Part shown: positions 14,648-22,740 of the stretch, piece by piece
Layout of the letters: each line of letters begins with the position of its first letter
Position numbering within the stretch: position 1 is the stretch's first letter
From: Pseudomonadota bacterium
Lineage (GTDB): Bacteria; Pseudomonadota; Gammaproteobacteria; Burkholderiales; Gallionellaceae
NCBI GenBank assembly: GCA_021783995.1
Contig: JAJXTH010000005.1
Location: forward strand, 76,592-112,337
Length of the DNA stretch: 35,746 nt
Direction: 5' to 3'
Made by a program: the position numbers and the translations under genes
The notes under the pieces: generated by a model
Seen by the model: the letters and a program-made list of their open reading frames with translations, nothing else
Database searches by the model: none
What the model was told of the DNA's origin: nothing

Positions 14648-16728
14648 GCATTCCCCCCTACCATGGAAGTTACCCTTATGGTCTTAAAGTCAGGTACTTC
14701 ATCGTGCGAAATAACCCGCAAGTTCGGCACGGCGCGTCTCAGAAAACGCGCCAGCAGGTCGCGCAGCTGCGCTGGGACCAGCATCACCGTGGGCAAGCCC
14801 AATTGCTCCTGACGCGCTGCGGCAGCGCGAGATTCGTTGAGCACGGTATCGGCAAGCCCGGGTTCTATTCCGACGCCGTTCTGACTTGCCTGCATGGCCT
14901 GCATCAGGATGTGCTCGAGTTCCTTGTTCATGCCTATCACCTGCAATTCCTGTGCGGTGGGATAGAACTGCTGCACGATGGCGGGACCCAGCGCAACGCG
15001 CACCAGAGAGGTCAGTTGAAGCGCATCAGGTGTGCGCGGCGCATTGTCTGCAAGCGTCTCCACGATGGTGCGCATGTCGCGGATATGCATGCCTTCATCC
15101 AGCAAATTCTGCAGCACTTTCTGGACCGTGCCCAAAGGCAGTGTCTTGGGCACCAGATCCTCGACCAGCTTGGGCGCGCTCTTGGCAAGATGATCGAGCA
15201 GCTGCTGCACTTCCTGGCGCCCCAGCAATTCGGCCGCGCGGGTGTTGAGCAGGTTGCTCAGATGGGTTGCGACCACGGTGCTGGGATCTACCACGGTATA
15301 GCCCATGATCTGTGCCTGCTCGCGCAGGCCTGCATCTATCCACACGGCAGGCAGCCCGAATGCCGGGTCGCTGGTTGCCGTGCCGGCGAGTGGGCCCGTC
15401 ACGTTGCCGGGATTGATCGCGAGCAACTGCTGTGGATAGGCCTCCCCGCTGCCGATCTCGACGCCTTTTAACGTGATGCGGTAGGCGTTGGGACGCATCT
15501 CGAGGTTGTCCCGGATGTGCACGGGCGGCGGCAGAAACCCGATATCCTGGGTGAATTTCTTGCGTATTCCCTTGATCCTGCGCAACAGGTCTCCGTCCTG
15601 CGCCTTGTCCACCAGCGTGATCAGACGGTACCCGACTTCCAGCCCTAGCACATCGACCTGCGCGACATCTTCCCAGCTTGCATCGGCCGCTTCGGATATC
15701 AATGGGGTTGCAGGCACTTCCGCCTGCGCCTCAACAGCAGCCTGCTCGGATTTCTTCGTCAGATGGTATGCAAGCCAGATCATGCCGAAGGAAAGCAGCA
15801 GGAACGGGAAATGCGGCATGCCAGGTATGATGCCCAGCATGCCCACGATCGCGGCAGTCAGCATGATGATCTGGGGATACTTGAATAGCTGCCCCATCAT
15901 CTGTTCACCTATGTTCTGCTCGGTGGAGACGCGGCTTACCACCACGCCTGCTGCCGTTGAGATTACCAGCGCCGGAATCTGTGCTACCAGCCCGTCACCT
16001 ATCGCCAGCAGCGTGTAGTTCTTGGCCGCGGTTGCAATGTCCATGTTGTGCTGAAGCACGCCGACGACCAGTCCTCCGATCAGATTGATGAGCATGATGA
16101 GTATGCCGGCAACCGCATCGCCCCGTACAAACTTCGAGGCACCGTCCATCGCTCCGTAGAAATCCGCTTCCTGACCGATCTCGGCGCGCCTCTGCCTTGC
16201 CACATCCTCGCCGATCAGACCCGCATTGAGATCCGCATCGATCGCCATCTGTTTGCCCGGCATTGCATCCAGAGTGAAGCGCGCACCCACTTCCGCGATG
16301 CGGCCCGCACCCTTGGTGATCACCATGAAATTGATCACCACGAGTATCGCGAAAACCACGATACCTACTGCGTAATTTCCACCCACCAGAAAATGTCCGA
16401 ACGAATCGATCACCCGCCCTGCAGCATCCGGTCCCGTATGGCCCTGCAGCAGCACCACACGTGTGGAAGCCACGTTGAGCGACAGGCGCAGCAGGGTGGT
16501 GATCAGCAATATGGTCGGGAAAGACAGAAAATCCAGCGCCTTGTTGGTGTTCATGCTGATCAAGAGCACCATCACCGCCACAGAGATGTTGAAAGTGAAC
16601 AGGATGTCCAAAAGCATGGGCGGCAATGGCAGCACCATCATCGACAGTATCATCACGATCAGCGCAGGGCCTGCAAGGCCGCGCAGCTTCGAGTTCTTTT
16701 TGAGAAATTCCAGTAACTGATTCATCAT
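14644..16728 (-). CDS. flhA: Flagellar export gate protein FlhA
   Basis: FlhA is the large export-gate subunit of the flagellar type III secretion system. Its ring in the cytoplasm docks chaperone-substrate complexes. The 694-residue protein has about eight N-terminal membrane helices (residues about 20-330). Between them is the FHIPEP signature region, including the loop GAGRIAEVGARFTLDAMPGKQMAIDADLNAGLI cut at about 145-178. The cytoplasmic domain with ALPAVWID-like and DPSTVVATHLSNLL blocks follows. Length (about 690) is normal. It overlaps both flhB and flhF by 4 bases. Confidence 0.98.
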   Translation of the reverse strand: MMNQLLEFLKKNSKLRGLAGPALIVMILSMMVLPLPPMLLDILFTFNISVAVMVLLISMNTNKALDFLSFPTILLITTLLRLSLNVASTRVVLLQGHTGPDAAGRVIDSFGHFLVGGNYAVGIVVFAILVVINFMVITKGAGRIAEVGARFTLDAMPGKQMAIDADLNAGLIGEDVARQRRAEIGQEADFYGAMDGASKFVRGDAVAGILIMLINLIGGLVVGVLQHNMDIATAAKNYTLLAIGDGLVAQIPALVISTAAGVVVSRVSTEQNIGEQMMGQLFKYPQIIMLTAAIVGMLGIIPGMPHFPFLLLSFGMIWLAYHLTKKSEQAAVEAQAEVPATPLISEAADASWEDVAQVDVLGLEVGYRLITLVDKAQDGDLLRRIKGIRKKFTQDIGFLPPPVHIRDNLEMRPNAYRITLKGVEIGSGEAYPQQLLAINPGNVTGPLAGTATSDPAFGLPAVWIDAGLREQAQIMGYTVVDPSTVVATHLSNLLNTRAAELLGRQEVQQLLDHLAKSAPKLVEDLVPKTLPLGTVQKVLQNLLDEGMHIRDMRTIVETLADNAPRTPDALQLTSLVRVALGPAIVQQFYPTAQELQVIGMNKELEHILMQAMQASQNGVGIEPGLADTVLNESRAAAARQEQLGLPTVMLVPAQLRDLLARFLRRAVPNLRVISHDEVPDFKTIRVTSMVGGNA

Positions 16729-17867
16729 GCGACTCCATTTGCCGGATCAAGCTCCAAAGGCACGGGCAGGCTGCCGGGCTGCAATGGGAGCTCTCCTCCC
16801 GCGGCCTGATAGCGTTTCAACTGATACACATAAGCGAGCACCTCGGCGACGGCTGTATACAGCGCCTCCGGGATGGATTCGCCGATGTCGGTATGCTTGT
16901 GCAGAGCGCGGGCCAGGGGCGGAGCCTCGAGTATGGGAACATGGTTTTCCTGTGCTATCTCGCGTATACGCTGGGCGAGCAGATCGGAGCCTTTTGCAAC
17001 CACGATGGGCGCTCTCATGCCGTTCTCGCTGTATTTGAGCGCGACAGAATAGTGTGTCGGGTTGGTCACAACCACATCCGCTGTCGGGATCGCGGACATC
17101 ATGCGGCGCTTTGCCATCTCACGCTGCATGCTGCGTATGCGCATCTTGATCTGCGGGTTGCCGTCCGTTTCCTTGGTCTCCTGGCGCACTTCCTCCTTGG
17201 TCATCATCATCTTCTTGTTGTGCGAATAGAGCTGGTATGGGACATCCACCAAAACGATCAACAGCATTCCGCCGACGATGGCGAGAAAACTTCCTGCCAC
17301 CAGATAGCCCATCTGAGCGATCGCCGCGGAAATGGACAGCGTCGCAAGCTCCAGCGCTTCGCCCAGATGCCGCCACATCACCCAGGCCGCAATCCCCCCC
17401 ACCACGACCGCCTTGCCAAATGCCTTGGCCAGCTCCACCAGCGCGCTCATCGAAAACATGCGCGCGATGCCTGAGAAGGGATTCATGCGCGAGAATTGGG
17501 GAATGAGCGCCTCGGTGCTGAACAGCCATCCGTTCAGAAACAGAGGGGAAACCAGCGCCGTCAAAAGCATCAGTGCAAGCACAGGGGAAAATGTGACCAG
17601 CACGTTCACGGACAGATCGTAAAGATGCGGGATCAGCAGTTCCGGCCTGAAGACCATGTCACGGTCGAACGTCATTCCGTCGTGCAGCAGTTTCACCATT
17701 TGCGCGTTGAGATGCGCGCCCAATAACCAGAGCGAAACACCGCCTGCGAGCAGTATCGAAAAGGTGGAAAGCTCATGCGAACGCGCGACCTGCCCTTTCT
17801 CTCTTGCCTGGTCAAGTCGCCGTTGCGAGGGCTGTTCTGATCTTTCTAGGTCGCTGTCTTCTGCCAT
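16725..17867 (-). CDS. flhB: Flagellar export switch protein FlhB
   Basis: FlhB controls the switch in export specificity from rod/hook to filament substrates. The 380-residue protein has a charged N-terminus (MAEDSDLERSEQPSQRRLDQ), four membrane helices (about 36-210), and the self-cleaving NPTH motif at residues 269-272 in VVVTNPTHYSVALKY. The C-terminal domain ends with a Pro/Leu-rich tail. Cleavage residues are intact. It is the first gene of flhBAF-flhG-fliA-motAB and has a 157-base leader containing a candidate promoter with the same upstream box as flgB. Confidence 0.97.
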   Translation of the reverse strand: MAEDSDLERSEQPSQRRLDQAREKGQVARSHELSTFSILLAGGVSLWLLGAHLNAQMVKLLHDGMTFDRDMVFRPELLIPHLYDLSVNVLVTFSPVLALMLLTALVSPLFLNGWLFSTEALIPQFSRMNPFSGIARMFSMSALVELAKAFGKAVVVGGIAAWVMWRHLGEALELATLSISAAIAQMGYLVAGSFLAIVGGMLLIVLVDVPYQLYSHNKKMMMTKEEVRQETKETDGNPQIKMRIRSMQREMAKRRMMSAIPTADVVVTNPTHYSVALKYSENGMRAPIVVAKGSDLLAQRIREIAQENHVPILEAPPLARALHKHTDIGESIPEALYTAVAEVLAYVYQLKRYQAAGGELPLQPGSLPVPLELDPANGVA

Positions 17868-17890
17868 GATGAGCTCCGCCGATGTGAAGG

Positions 17891-17933
17891 ACTATACGCA
17901 AAAGCGCATTTTTCAATCCTGCGAATAACGGGG
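17891..17933 (-). promoter_or_regulatory. Candidate flhB operon promoter with CCCCGTTATTCG upstream box
   Basis: On the minus strand CCCCGTTATTCG starts at 17933 and TATAGT starts at 17896 (ends 17891), 37 bases downstream and 23 bases before the flhB ATG. The same box, with one base changed, lies 38 bases from TATGAT upstream of flgB. Two further dyads lie upstream: CAGA-ATAC-TCTG (17950-17961) and the palindrome CTGATCAG (17982-17989). The rest of the 157-base gap holds nothing I can name, and I see no clear terminator for the preceding operon. Confidence 0.4.
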
Positions 17934-18024
17934 AATTTATCTGGCTACTCAGAATACTCTGGGGAAATCGCGATGCAGCGGCTGATCAGGCGGAACCGGG
18001 TTTCAGCTTATCAAATCCTCATTT

Positions 18025-19728
18025 TCATGTTCGGGCCACATTGAGATAGGCCACCACTTCCGATCCATTGCCGGAGTATTGCAGGCTATCGCATATGCCA
18101 AGCAAAAGACCGATGCCGCGCCCGTGGTGCTGCTGATTGGAAGCCAGGTCGCACGACAGCACGCTTGCAAAATCGAAACCATTTCCGCTGTCTCTGACCG
18201 AGATTTTCAGGCTGCCGCTCGACTCGCCTTTGAGTCTCTCAACCCCCAGCGCAATCTCTCCAGCCTCAAGTTCGGCTAACTGCTTTGCGCGTTGGGTAAA
18301 ATAAAGCTCCATGCCATCCGGCAGATTCTTGATCCGGGAATCCAGCTTCAACACACCGTGATCCAGTGCATTGTTGAACAATTCGGAGAGCACGAGAAAG
18401 AGCTTGCTGTCAGGCTGCTCGCCTTCTATCTGCCTCACGATGCCCAGCAGAAAGGGAACCACATCCAGCTGCTTCAATTGCTCCGCCTTCAAGAGCAGGG
18501 AAAAATCCCATGTCGATGTCATCGATTCCGCGACCGTCCGACCTGACTCCTGCTTGAAAGGGACCTGGGGTGCACTGACATCCGCGGCAGGACAGTCGAT
18601 TACGATCAGTGCAATATCGTCCGAAGGCTGGGCGCCTGAAAGCAGGCTCTCTATCGTTTGAGACACCCTGTCAAACAGCCCAGCCTGTCCGGCATCCCCG
18701 ACGCGCAGAAGCAGACCGTTCTGACCCAACATCTGATTGTCTTCTATCCTGATCTCCGTCGCGCCATCCGTGCACATCAGCACTTGCGCGTGCTGTCCTG
18801 CCAGATTGTAATACTCCAGTGAAGTGTCGAACTCGGCCTTGCTCAACACACCCAGCGGCAATTGTCTGGAGTTGAAGCTGTGCAAAACATTGCGTCCGTC
18901 TTCATCCATCACCAGCACGGGAGGCAATCCGCCGTTCCACACCTGAATGACCTCCGCACCCGGGTTGATGGACAGCATGGCGACGGCGACGAAACGCGGC
19001 AGCGGCAGATAGTCCCTCACCCGCGCATTGAGCTCATTCAGGATCGAGACGATGTCGAATCCCTTGGCAGTCATCTGGTAAAAAGGGTGGGTGATGGGAA
19101 TCACCGCAAGTGCTGCCGTCAATCCATGGCCCGCGCTGTCGGCCAGCAATGCGTGCAGACAGCCATCCGGCGCCCTGGCAAATGCTATCAGGTCGCCGCT
19201 GAAATGCTCCGCCGGTTTCAGCAAGAAGCGCACGCACGGATCGTTGATCTTGCCGAGTGCCGTGAACTGCTCGATGAATGTACGTGCGGTCGCAGCCTCC
19301 TCTTCGCTGCGCTCCTTGTAATCCAGAAGGCGGTTGTTCTGCTCTAAGCGCACATCAAAGTTGTGCATCTTTGCCTTCAGGACTTCGTATTGAACCGGCT
19401 TGAAGAGATAGTCGTCCCCCCCCGCACGCAGCCCTTCGACCACTTCCTGCGTGGCCGTCTGCGCGGAAAGGAACAGGATGGGTAACCAGGCTTGATGGCG
19501 CCGCCTTATCTCCCGCACGCTATCTATGCCGTTCATCACGGGCATCTGCACATCCATCAGCACCATGTCAGGCAACTTCTTCTCGCACTGCGCCAGTGCC
19601 TGGGCGCCGTCTTCGGCCAGCATCACGCGATAACCCATTTTCTGCAGCATCACAGACATGAGCTTGCGGTTCGCCGCCGCATCATCCACGACCAGCACGT
19701 TCAGCGGCTCTTTATTGCCTGCGTTCAT
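18025..19728 (-). CDS. REC-PP2C phosphatase-HATPase switch protein (HsbR-like)
   Basis: The 567-residue protein combines three modules. First is a receiver domain (about 8-125, acidic pair VVDDA, phospho-acceptor in MVLMDVQMP, lysine in LFKPV). Second is a SpoIIE/PP2C phosphatase (about 165-380) with HFSGDL, DSAGHGL and PSDDIAL metal-binding motifs. Third is a C-terminal RsbW-like kinase domain (about 415-565) with N-box ELFNNALDHG, DSGNGF and GRGIGLL. This architecture matches Pseudomonas HsbR, which controls the phosphorylation of a STAS partner. Here the STAS gene is 14 bases upstream. All catalytic residues look intact in all modules. It is the last gene of the cheY-cheA-...-cheB operon. 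Confidence 0.85.
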   Translation of the reverse strand: MNAGNKEPLNVLVVDDAAANRKLMSVMLQKMGYRVMLAEDGAQALAQCEKKLPDMVLMDVQMPVMNGIDSVREIRRRHQAWLPILFLSAQTATQEVVEGLRAGGDDYLFKPVQYEVLKAKMHNFDVRLEQNNRLLDYKERSEEEAATARTFIEQFTALGKINDPCVRFLLKPAEHFSGDLIAFARAPDGCLHALLADSAGHGLTAALAVIPITHPFYQMTAKGFDIVSILNELNARVRDYLPLPRFVAVAMLSINPGAEVIQVWNGGLPPVLVMDEDGRNVLHSFNSRQLPLGVLSKAEFDTSLEYYNLAGQHAQVLMCTDGATEIRIEDNQMLGQNGLLLRVGDAGQAGLFDRVSQTIESLLSGAQPSDDIALIVIDCPAADVSAPQVPFKQESGRTVAESMTSTWDFSLLLKAEQLKQLDVVPFLLGIVRQIEGEQPDSKLFLVLSELFNNALDHGVLKLDSRIKNLPDGMELYFTQRAKQLAELEAGEIALGVERLKGESSGSLKISVRDSGNGFDFASVLSCDLASNQQHHGRGIGLLLGICDSLQYSGNGSEVVAYLNVART

Positions 19729-19742
19729 CGACTGCCCTTCAC

Positions 19743-20048
19743 CTACAGGATCTTGAACAGCTTGTTGAAATTGGCGATATCGAGTATCTGCACGATCGCG
19801 GGATTGGGCCTTACCAGCATCACCGTCTTTCCTGCTGTTTGTGCGCGTTCACGCAGCAGCATCATCATGCCCAGCGCCGAGCTGTCGAGATAATCCACCT
19901 GGCTCAGCTCGATCTCGAATTCGCGTATCGCCGGATTCTCGAGAGATGGCGCATAAGCACCCTTGAAATCCCGGTGAACCTGAAAATCGAAACGGCCCGA
20001 TATGGAAATGCGCGCCACATCTCCCTGAATGTTTGTACTGATGCTCAT
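19743..20048 (-). CDS. STAS-domain anti-sigma factor antagonist (HsbA-like)
   Basis: The 101-residue protein is a single STAS domain. It has an N-terminal strand ISTNIQGDVARISISGRFDF and the phospho-acceptor loop QVDYLDSSALGMMMLL (about residues 50-65), where the Ser of the D-S-S triplet is the expected phosphorylation site. Such proteins switch partners according to phosphorylation. The adjacent phosphatase/kinase gene is its likely modifier. In Pseudomonas aeruginosa the similar HsbA is reported to bind FlgM; whether this one does is inference. Confidence 0.85.
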   Translation of the reverse strand: MSISTNIQGDVARISISGRFDFQVHRDFKGAYAPSLENPAIREFEIELSQVDYLDSSALGMMMLLRERAQTAGKTVMLVRPNPAIVQILDIANFNKLFKIL

Positions 20049-20077
20049 CCCTCTTCCTCCCGATAGAATTGATCCGA

Positions 20078-21181
20078 TTAAACCCGATTGGATTTGCCGC
20101 TGTGCCGCGCAATATAATCCAGCGTATGCCGGGCGATGCCCTGCAGTGGTACGACCTCAGAGGCGCCCCCCAACGCGATTGCCTCCCTTGGCATGCCGAA
20201 CACCACGCAACTGGCCTCGTCCTGCGCGACCGTATATGAGCCAGCTTTTCTCATCTCCAGCATGCCCTGCGCCCCATCCTTGCCCATGCCTGTGAGTATG
20301 ATCCCCAGCGCATTCGCGCCTGCCACGTTGGCCGCCGAACGGAACAGCACGTCGACAGAGGGACGATGACGGTTCACAGGCGGCCCCTGACTCAGCTCTG
20401 TCATGTAGTTCGCCCCGCTGCGGCGCAACAGGAGATGCGAATGGCCCGGCGCGATATAGGCATGCCCCGGAAGTATCCGCTCGTTGTGTTCCGCCTCCTT
20501 GACGGAAATCCTGCAAAGGGTATTCAACCTGTCTGCAAAAGACTTGGTGAACGCCTCCGGCATATGCTGGGTCACCAGTATGCCCGGCACATCTGCAGGA
20601 AAATGCGTCAGCACTTCCTTGATCGCTTCCGTGCCTCCCGTCGATGCACCGATGATGATGAGTTTCTCTGTCGATGAGAACTGTCCGGCAATGCTGGGCA
20701 GTATCGCATCCGCGGTGAGTCTTTCTGAAACGAGCGCAGACGACGGGGAGAGCTTGCGTACCCTGGCCTGTGCAGCGGTGCGTATCTTGTCTACGATCTC
20801 GCCGGCATATTCTTCCATGCCGCGCGAGATATCCATCTTGGGTTTGGATACGAAATCCACCGCGCCCAGGGCAAGCGCGCGGAATGTGATGTCCGAACCG
20901 CGTTCGGTCAGCGTGGACACCATCACCACCGGCATGGGCCTCAACCTCATCAGCTTTTCCAGAAAATCCAGACCATCCATTTTGGGCATCTCCACGTCCA
21001 GCGTCAGCACGTCGGGATTCAAGGTCTTGATCATCTCGCGCGCCACCAGGGGATCGGGTGCCGCGCCCACGCACTCCATGTCAACTTCACGGTTGATCAG
21101 TTCCTTCATGACGCTGCGTATCAGCGCGGAGTCATCGATCACCAGCACTCTGATCTTGCGATTTTCCATGGCATTGTTCAT
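20078..21181 (-). CDS. cheB: Chemotaxis protein-glutamate methylesterase CheB
   Basis: CheB removes methyl groups from receptors and deamidates them when phosphorylated by CheA, closing the adaptation loop. The 367-residue protein has a receiver domain (acidic pair VIDDSA, acceptor in [13 protein letters not shown], about residue 61) and a C-terminal esterase. The catalytic Ser is in IGASTGG (about 178-184), His in THVMPEA-like [10 protein letters not shown], and Asp in [10 protein letters not shown]. All catalytic residues are present. ATG 21169 (MENRKIRV) is a possible alternative start. It follows cheD by 6 bases. Confidence 0.97.
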   Translation of the reverse strand: MNNAMENRKIRVLVIDDSALIRSVMKELINREVDMECVGAAPDPLVAREMIKTLNPDVLTLDVEMPKMDGLDFLEKLMRLRPMPVVMVSTLTERGSDITFRALALGAVDFVSKPKMDISRGMEEYAGEIVDKIRTAAQARVRKLSPSSALVSERLTADAILPSIAGQFSSTEKLIIIGASTGGTEAIKEVLTHFPADVPGILVTQHMPEAFTKSFADRLNTLCRISVKEAEHNERILPGHAYIAPGHSHLLLRRSGANYMTELSQGPPVNRHRPSVDVLFRSAANVAGANALGIILTGMGKDGAQGMLEMRKAGSYTVAQDEASCVVFGMPREAIALGGASEVVPLQGIARHTLDYIARHSGKSNRV

Positions 21182-21187
21182 TCCGCA

Positions 21188-21802
21188 TCAATCAAAAAGC
21201 TCAACATCACCCTCCAGATCCGAATAGCGCAGGCGCGAGCTGTATTCGTTCTCCCGGTTGATGATCGTATCGTTGTGCACCTGCTTGAGCTTTTTCACGC
21301 GGACCCTCCCAGTAGCAGGAAAGAAATACACCTTGCGCGGATAAACATCGAGCATATCCTGTGCGGCGATATGAATATTTTCCTCTTTCAGGAATTTGAG
21401 CACGAACTTTGCGTTGCGCTCTCCCACATTGGATACCGTGAAACCGCGCAGCACGGCCCCTCCGCCAAACACCTTGGCCTCAAGATTGCTTCGCTTCGCA
21501 CCCAGCTTAAAGAGCTGATTGATGAGTATCTCCATTGCATATGTACCATAACGCGCAGAATTCCCCAAAGGATTGCTCTGGTCGCGCCCGCTGTCGGGCA
21601 GCATGAAGTGATTCATTCCCCCGATCCCGCTGACCGTATCACGTATGCAGGCGCATACGCAGGAGCCCAGCACGGTCACCAGCAGCATGTCGCGTGACGT
21701 CACATAATATTCGCCGGGCATGATCTTGGCAGCCTCCATGCCATGTTCATGGTCGAAATACACATTGGGCGCCAGCAGTTCTTCAAAACTGTGATCAGCC
21801 AC
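21188..21802 (-). CDS. cheD: Chemoreceptor glutamine deamidase CheD
   Basis: CheD deamidates receptor glutamines to make methylation sites. The protein (about 204 residues) has the catalytic Cys in TVLGSCVCACIRD and the His in GMNHFMLPDS, spaced as in the family, plus AKVFGGGAVL. There is no nearby ATG: the frame could start at TTG 21808 or GTG 21802, both with only a weak AGG upstream; I chose GTG. The C-terminus ends in GDVELFD, close to the GDIELF tail of the receptor at 28131. It lies between cheR and cheB. Confidence 0.95.
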   Translation of the reverse strand: MADHSFEELLAPNVYFDHEHGMEAAKIMPGEYYVTSRDMLLVTVLGSCVCACIRDTVSGIGGMNHFMLPDSGRDQSNPLGNSARYGTYAMEILINQLFKLGAKRSNLEAKVFGGGAVLRGFTVSNVGERNAKFVLKFLKEENIHIAAQDMLDVYPRKVYFFPATGRVRVKKLKQVHNDTIINRENEYSSRLRYSDLEGDVELFD

Positions 21803-21819
21803 GAGCAACTGCCTGCGCT

Positions 21820-22683
21820 TTATCGTGGGGCATGATGCGCTTTCGCCCGTTCATATACCGTCTTGCCGCGCAACCTGAACAGGTGGGCGGCATGATGGAA
21901 GCTTTCCGAATGCCCGGCAAACAGCAAGCCGTCGGGCTGCAGCAGCGGCTCGAAGCGCTGCAATATCTTGAGCTGCGTTTCCTTGTCGAAATAGATCATC
22001 ACGTTGCGGCAGAATATCGCATCCAGCGGACCTCTCACCGGCCATGTCGAATCGAGCAGATTCACCTGCCTGAAGGTGATCATCGCGCGCAGCTCCGGTC
22101 TCACCCGCACATAACCCGATTGCGCGCCCGCCCCCTTCAGAAAGAAGCGCTTGATTACATCTGCAGAGAGCTTCTCGACGCGCTCCATCGGATAGACGCC
22201 TTCTTCTGCCTTGGCCAGCACGTTCGTATCGATGTCTGTCGCGAGTATCGTCACGGGAGGCGTGAAGCTGCCGAAGGCATCGATCGCGGTCATCGCCATC
22301 GAATAGGGTTCCTCGCCGGTCGATGACGCCGAACACCAGAGCGATATGTGCTGACGCCCCTTTTGCTTCAGCACATGGTCGGCCAGCAACGGAAAGTGAT
22401 GCGGCTCGCGAAAGAACGAAGTCAGATTGGTGGTCAGCGAATTGGAGAACGCCTCCCACTCTGCCTTGTTGTTGCTTTCGAGCAAAGCCAGATAATCGTT
22501 GAAGTTGTTGATGCCTGTCGCTCTCAGGCGGCGCGCCAGGCGGCTGTATACCATGTCCTGCTTGGAATCGTTGAGCGAAATGCCTGCATGATCGTAGATC
22601 AATTTCCGCACGCGCTCGAAATCCTTGGCCGTAAACACGAATTCGCGATCCCGCCCGACGCTGGACTTAAGATTTATGGTCAC
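21820..22683 (-). CDS. cheR: Chemotaxis protein methyltransferase CheR
   Basis: CheR methylates receptor glutamates with S-adenosylmethionine. It shows the N-terminal helical domain (FTAKDFERVRKLIYDHAGI), the SAM-binding Rossmann domain (WCSASSTGEEPYSMAM, about residues 115-130; LATDID) and FCRNVMIYFD, FAGHSES near the end. The beta-subdomain region that binds receptor pentapeptides (about 170-200) is present, in keeping with the DWEEF tail of the receptor encoded just upstream. Start choice: TTG 22695 has no ribosome site, while GTG 22683 follows GGGGGA by 4 bases and is preferred. Confidence 0.95.
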   Translation of the reverse strand: MTINLKSSVGRDREFVFTAKDFERVRKLIYDHAGISLNDSKQDMVYSRLARRLRATGINNFNDYLALLESNNKAEWEAFSNSLTTNLTSFFREPHHFPLLADHVLKQKGRQHISLWCSASSTGEEPYSMAMTAIDAFGSFTPPVTILATDIDTNVLAKAEEGVYPMERVEKLSADVIKRFFLKGAGAQSGYVRVRPELRAMITFRQVNLLDSTWPVRGPLDAIFCRNVMIYFDKETQLKILQRFEPLLQPDGLLFAGHSESFHHAAHLFRLRGKTVYERAKAHHAPR

Positions 22684-22716
22684 CACTTCCCCCAAAATTG
22701 ACTGGTAGCTGATGGC

Positions 22717-22729
22717 ACGAGTAACTCGT
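22717..22729. repeat. Inverted repeat ACGAGT-A-ACTCGT between mcp and cheR
   Basis: A perfect 6+6 bp repeat with a single central base occupies the 57-base gap between the receptor stop and the cheR start. No T-run follows, so it is not an ordinary terminator. It could slow ribosomes or stabilise the receptor mRNA end; function is unproven. Confidence 0.3.
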
Positions 22730-22740
22730 CACATGCTGCC

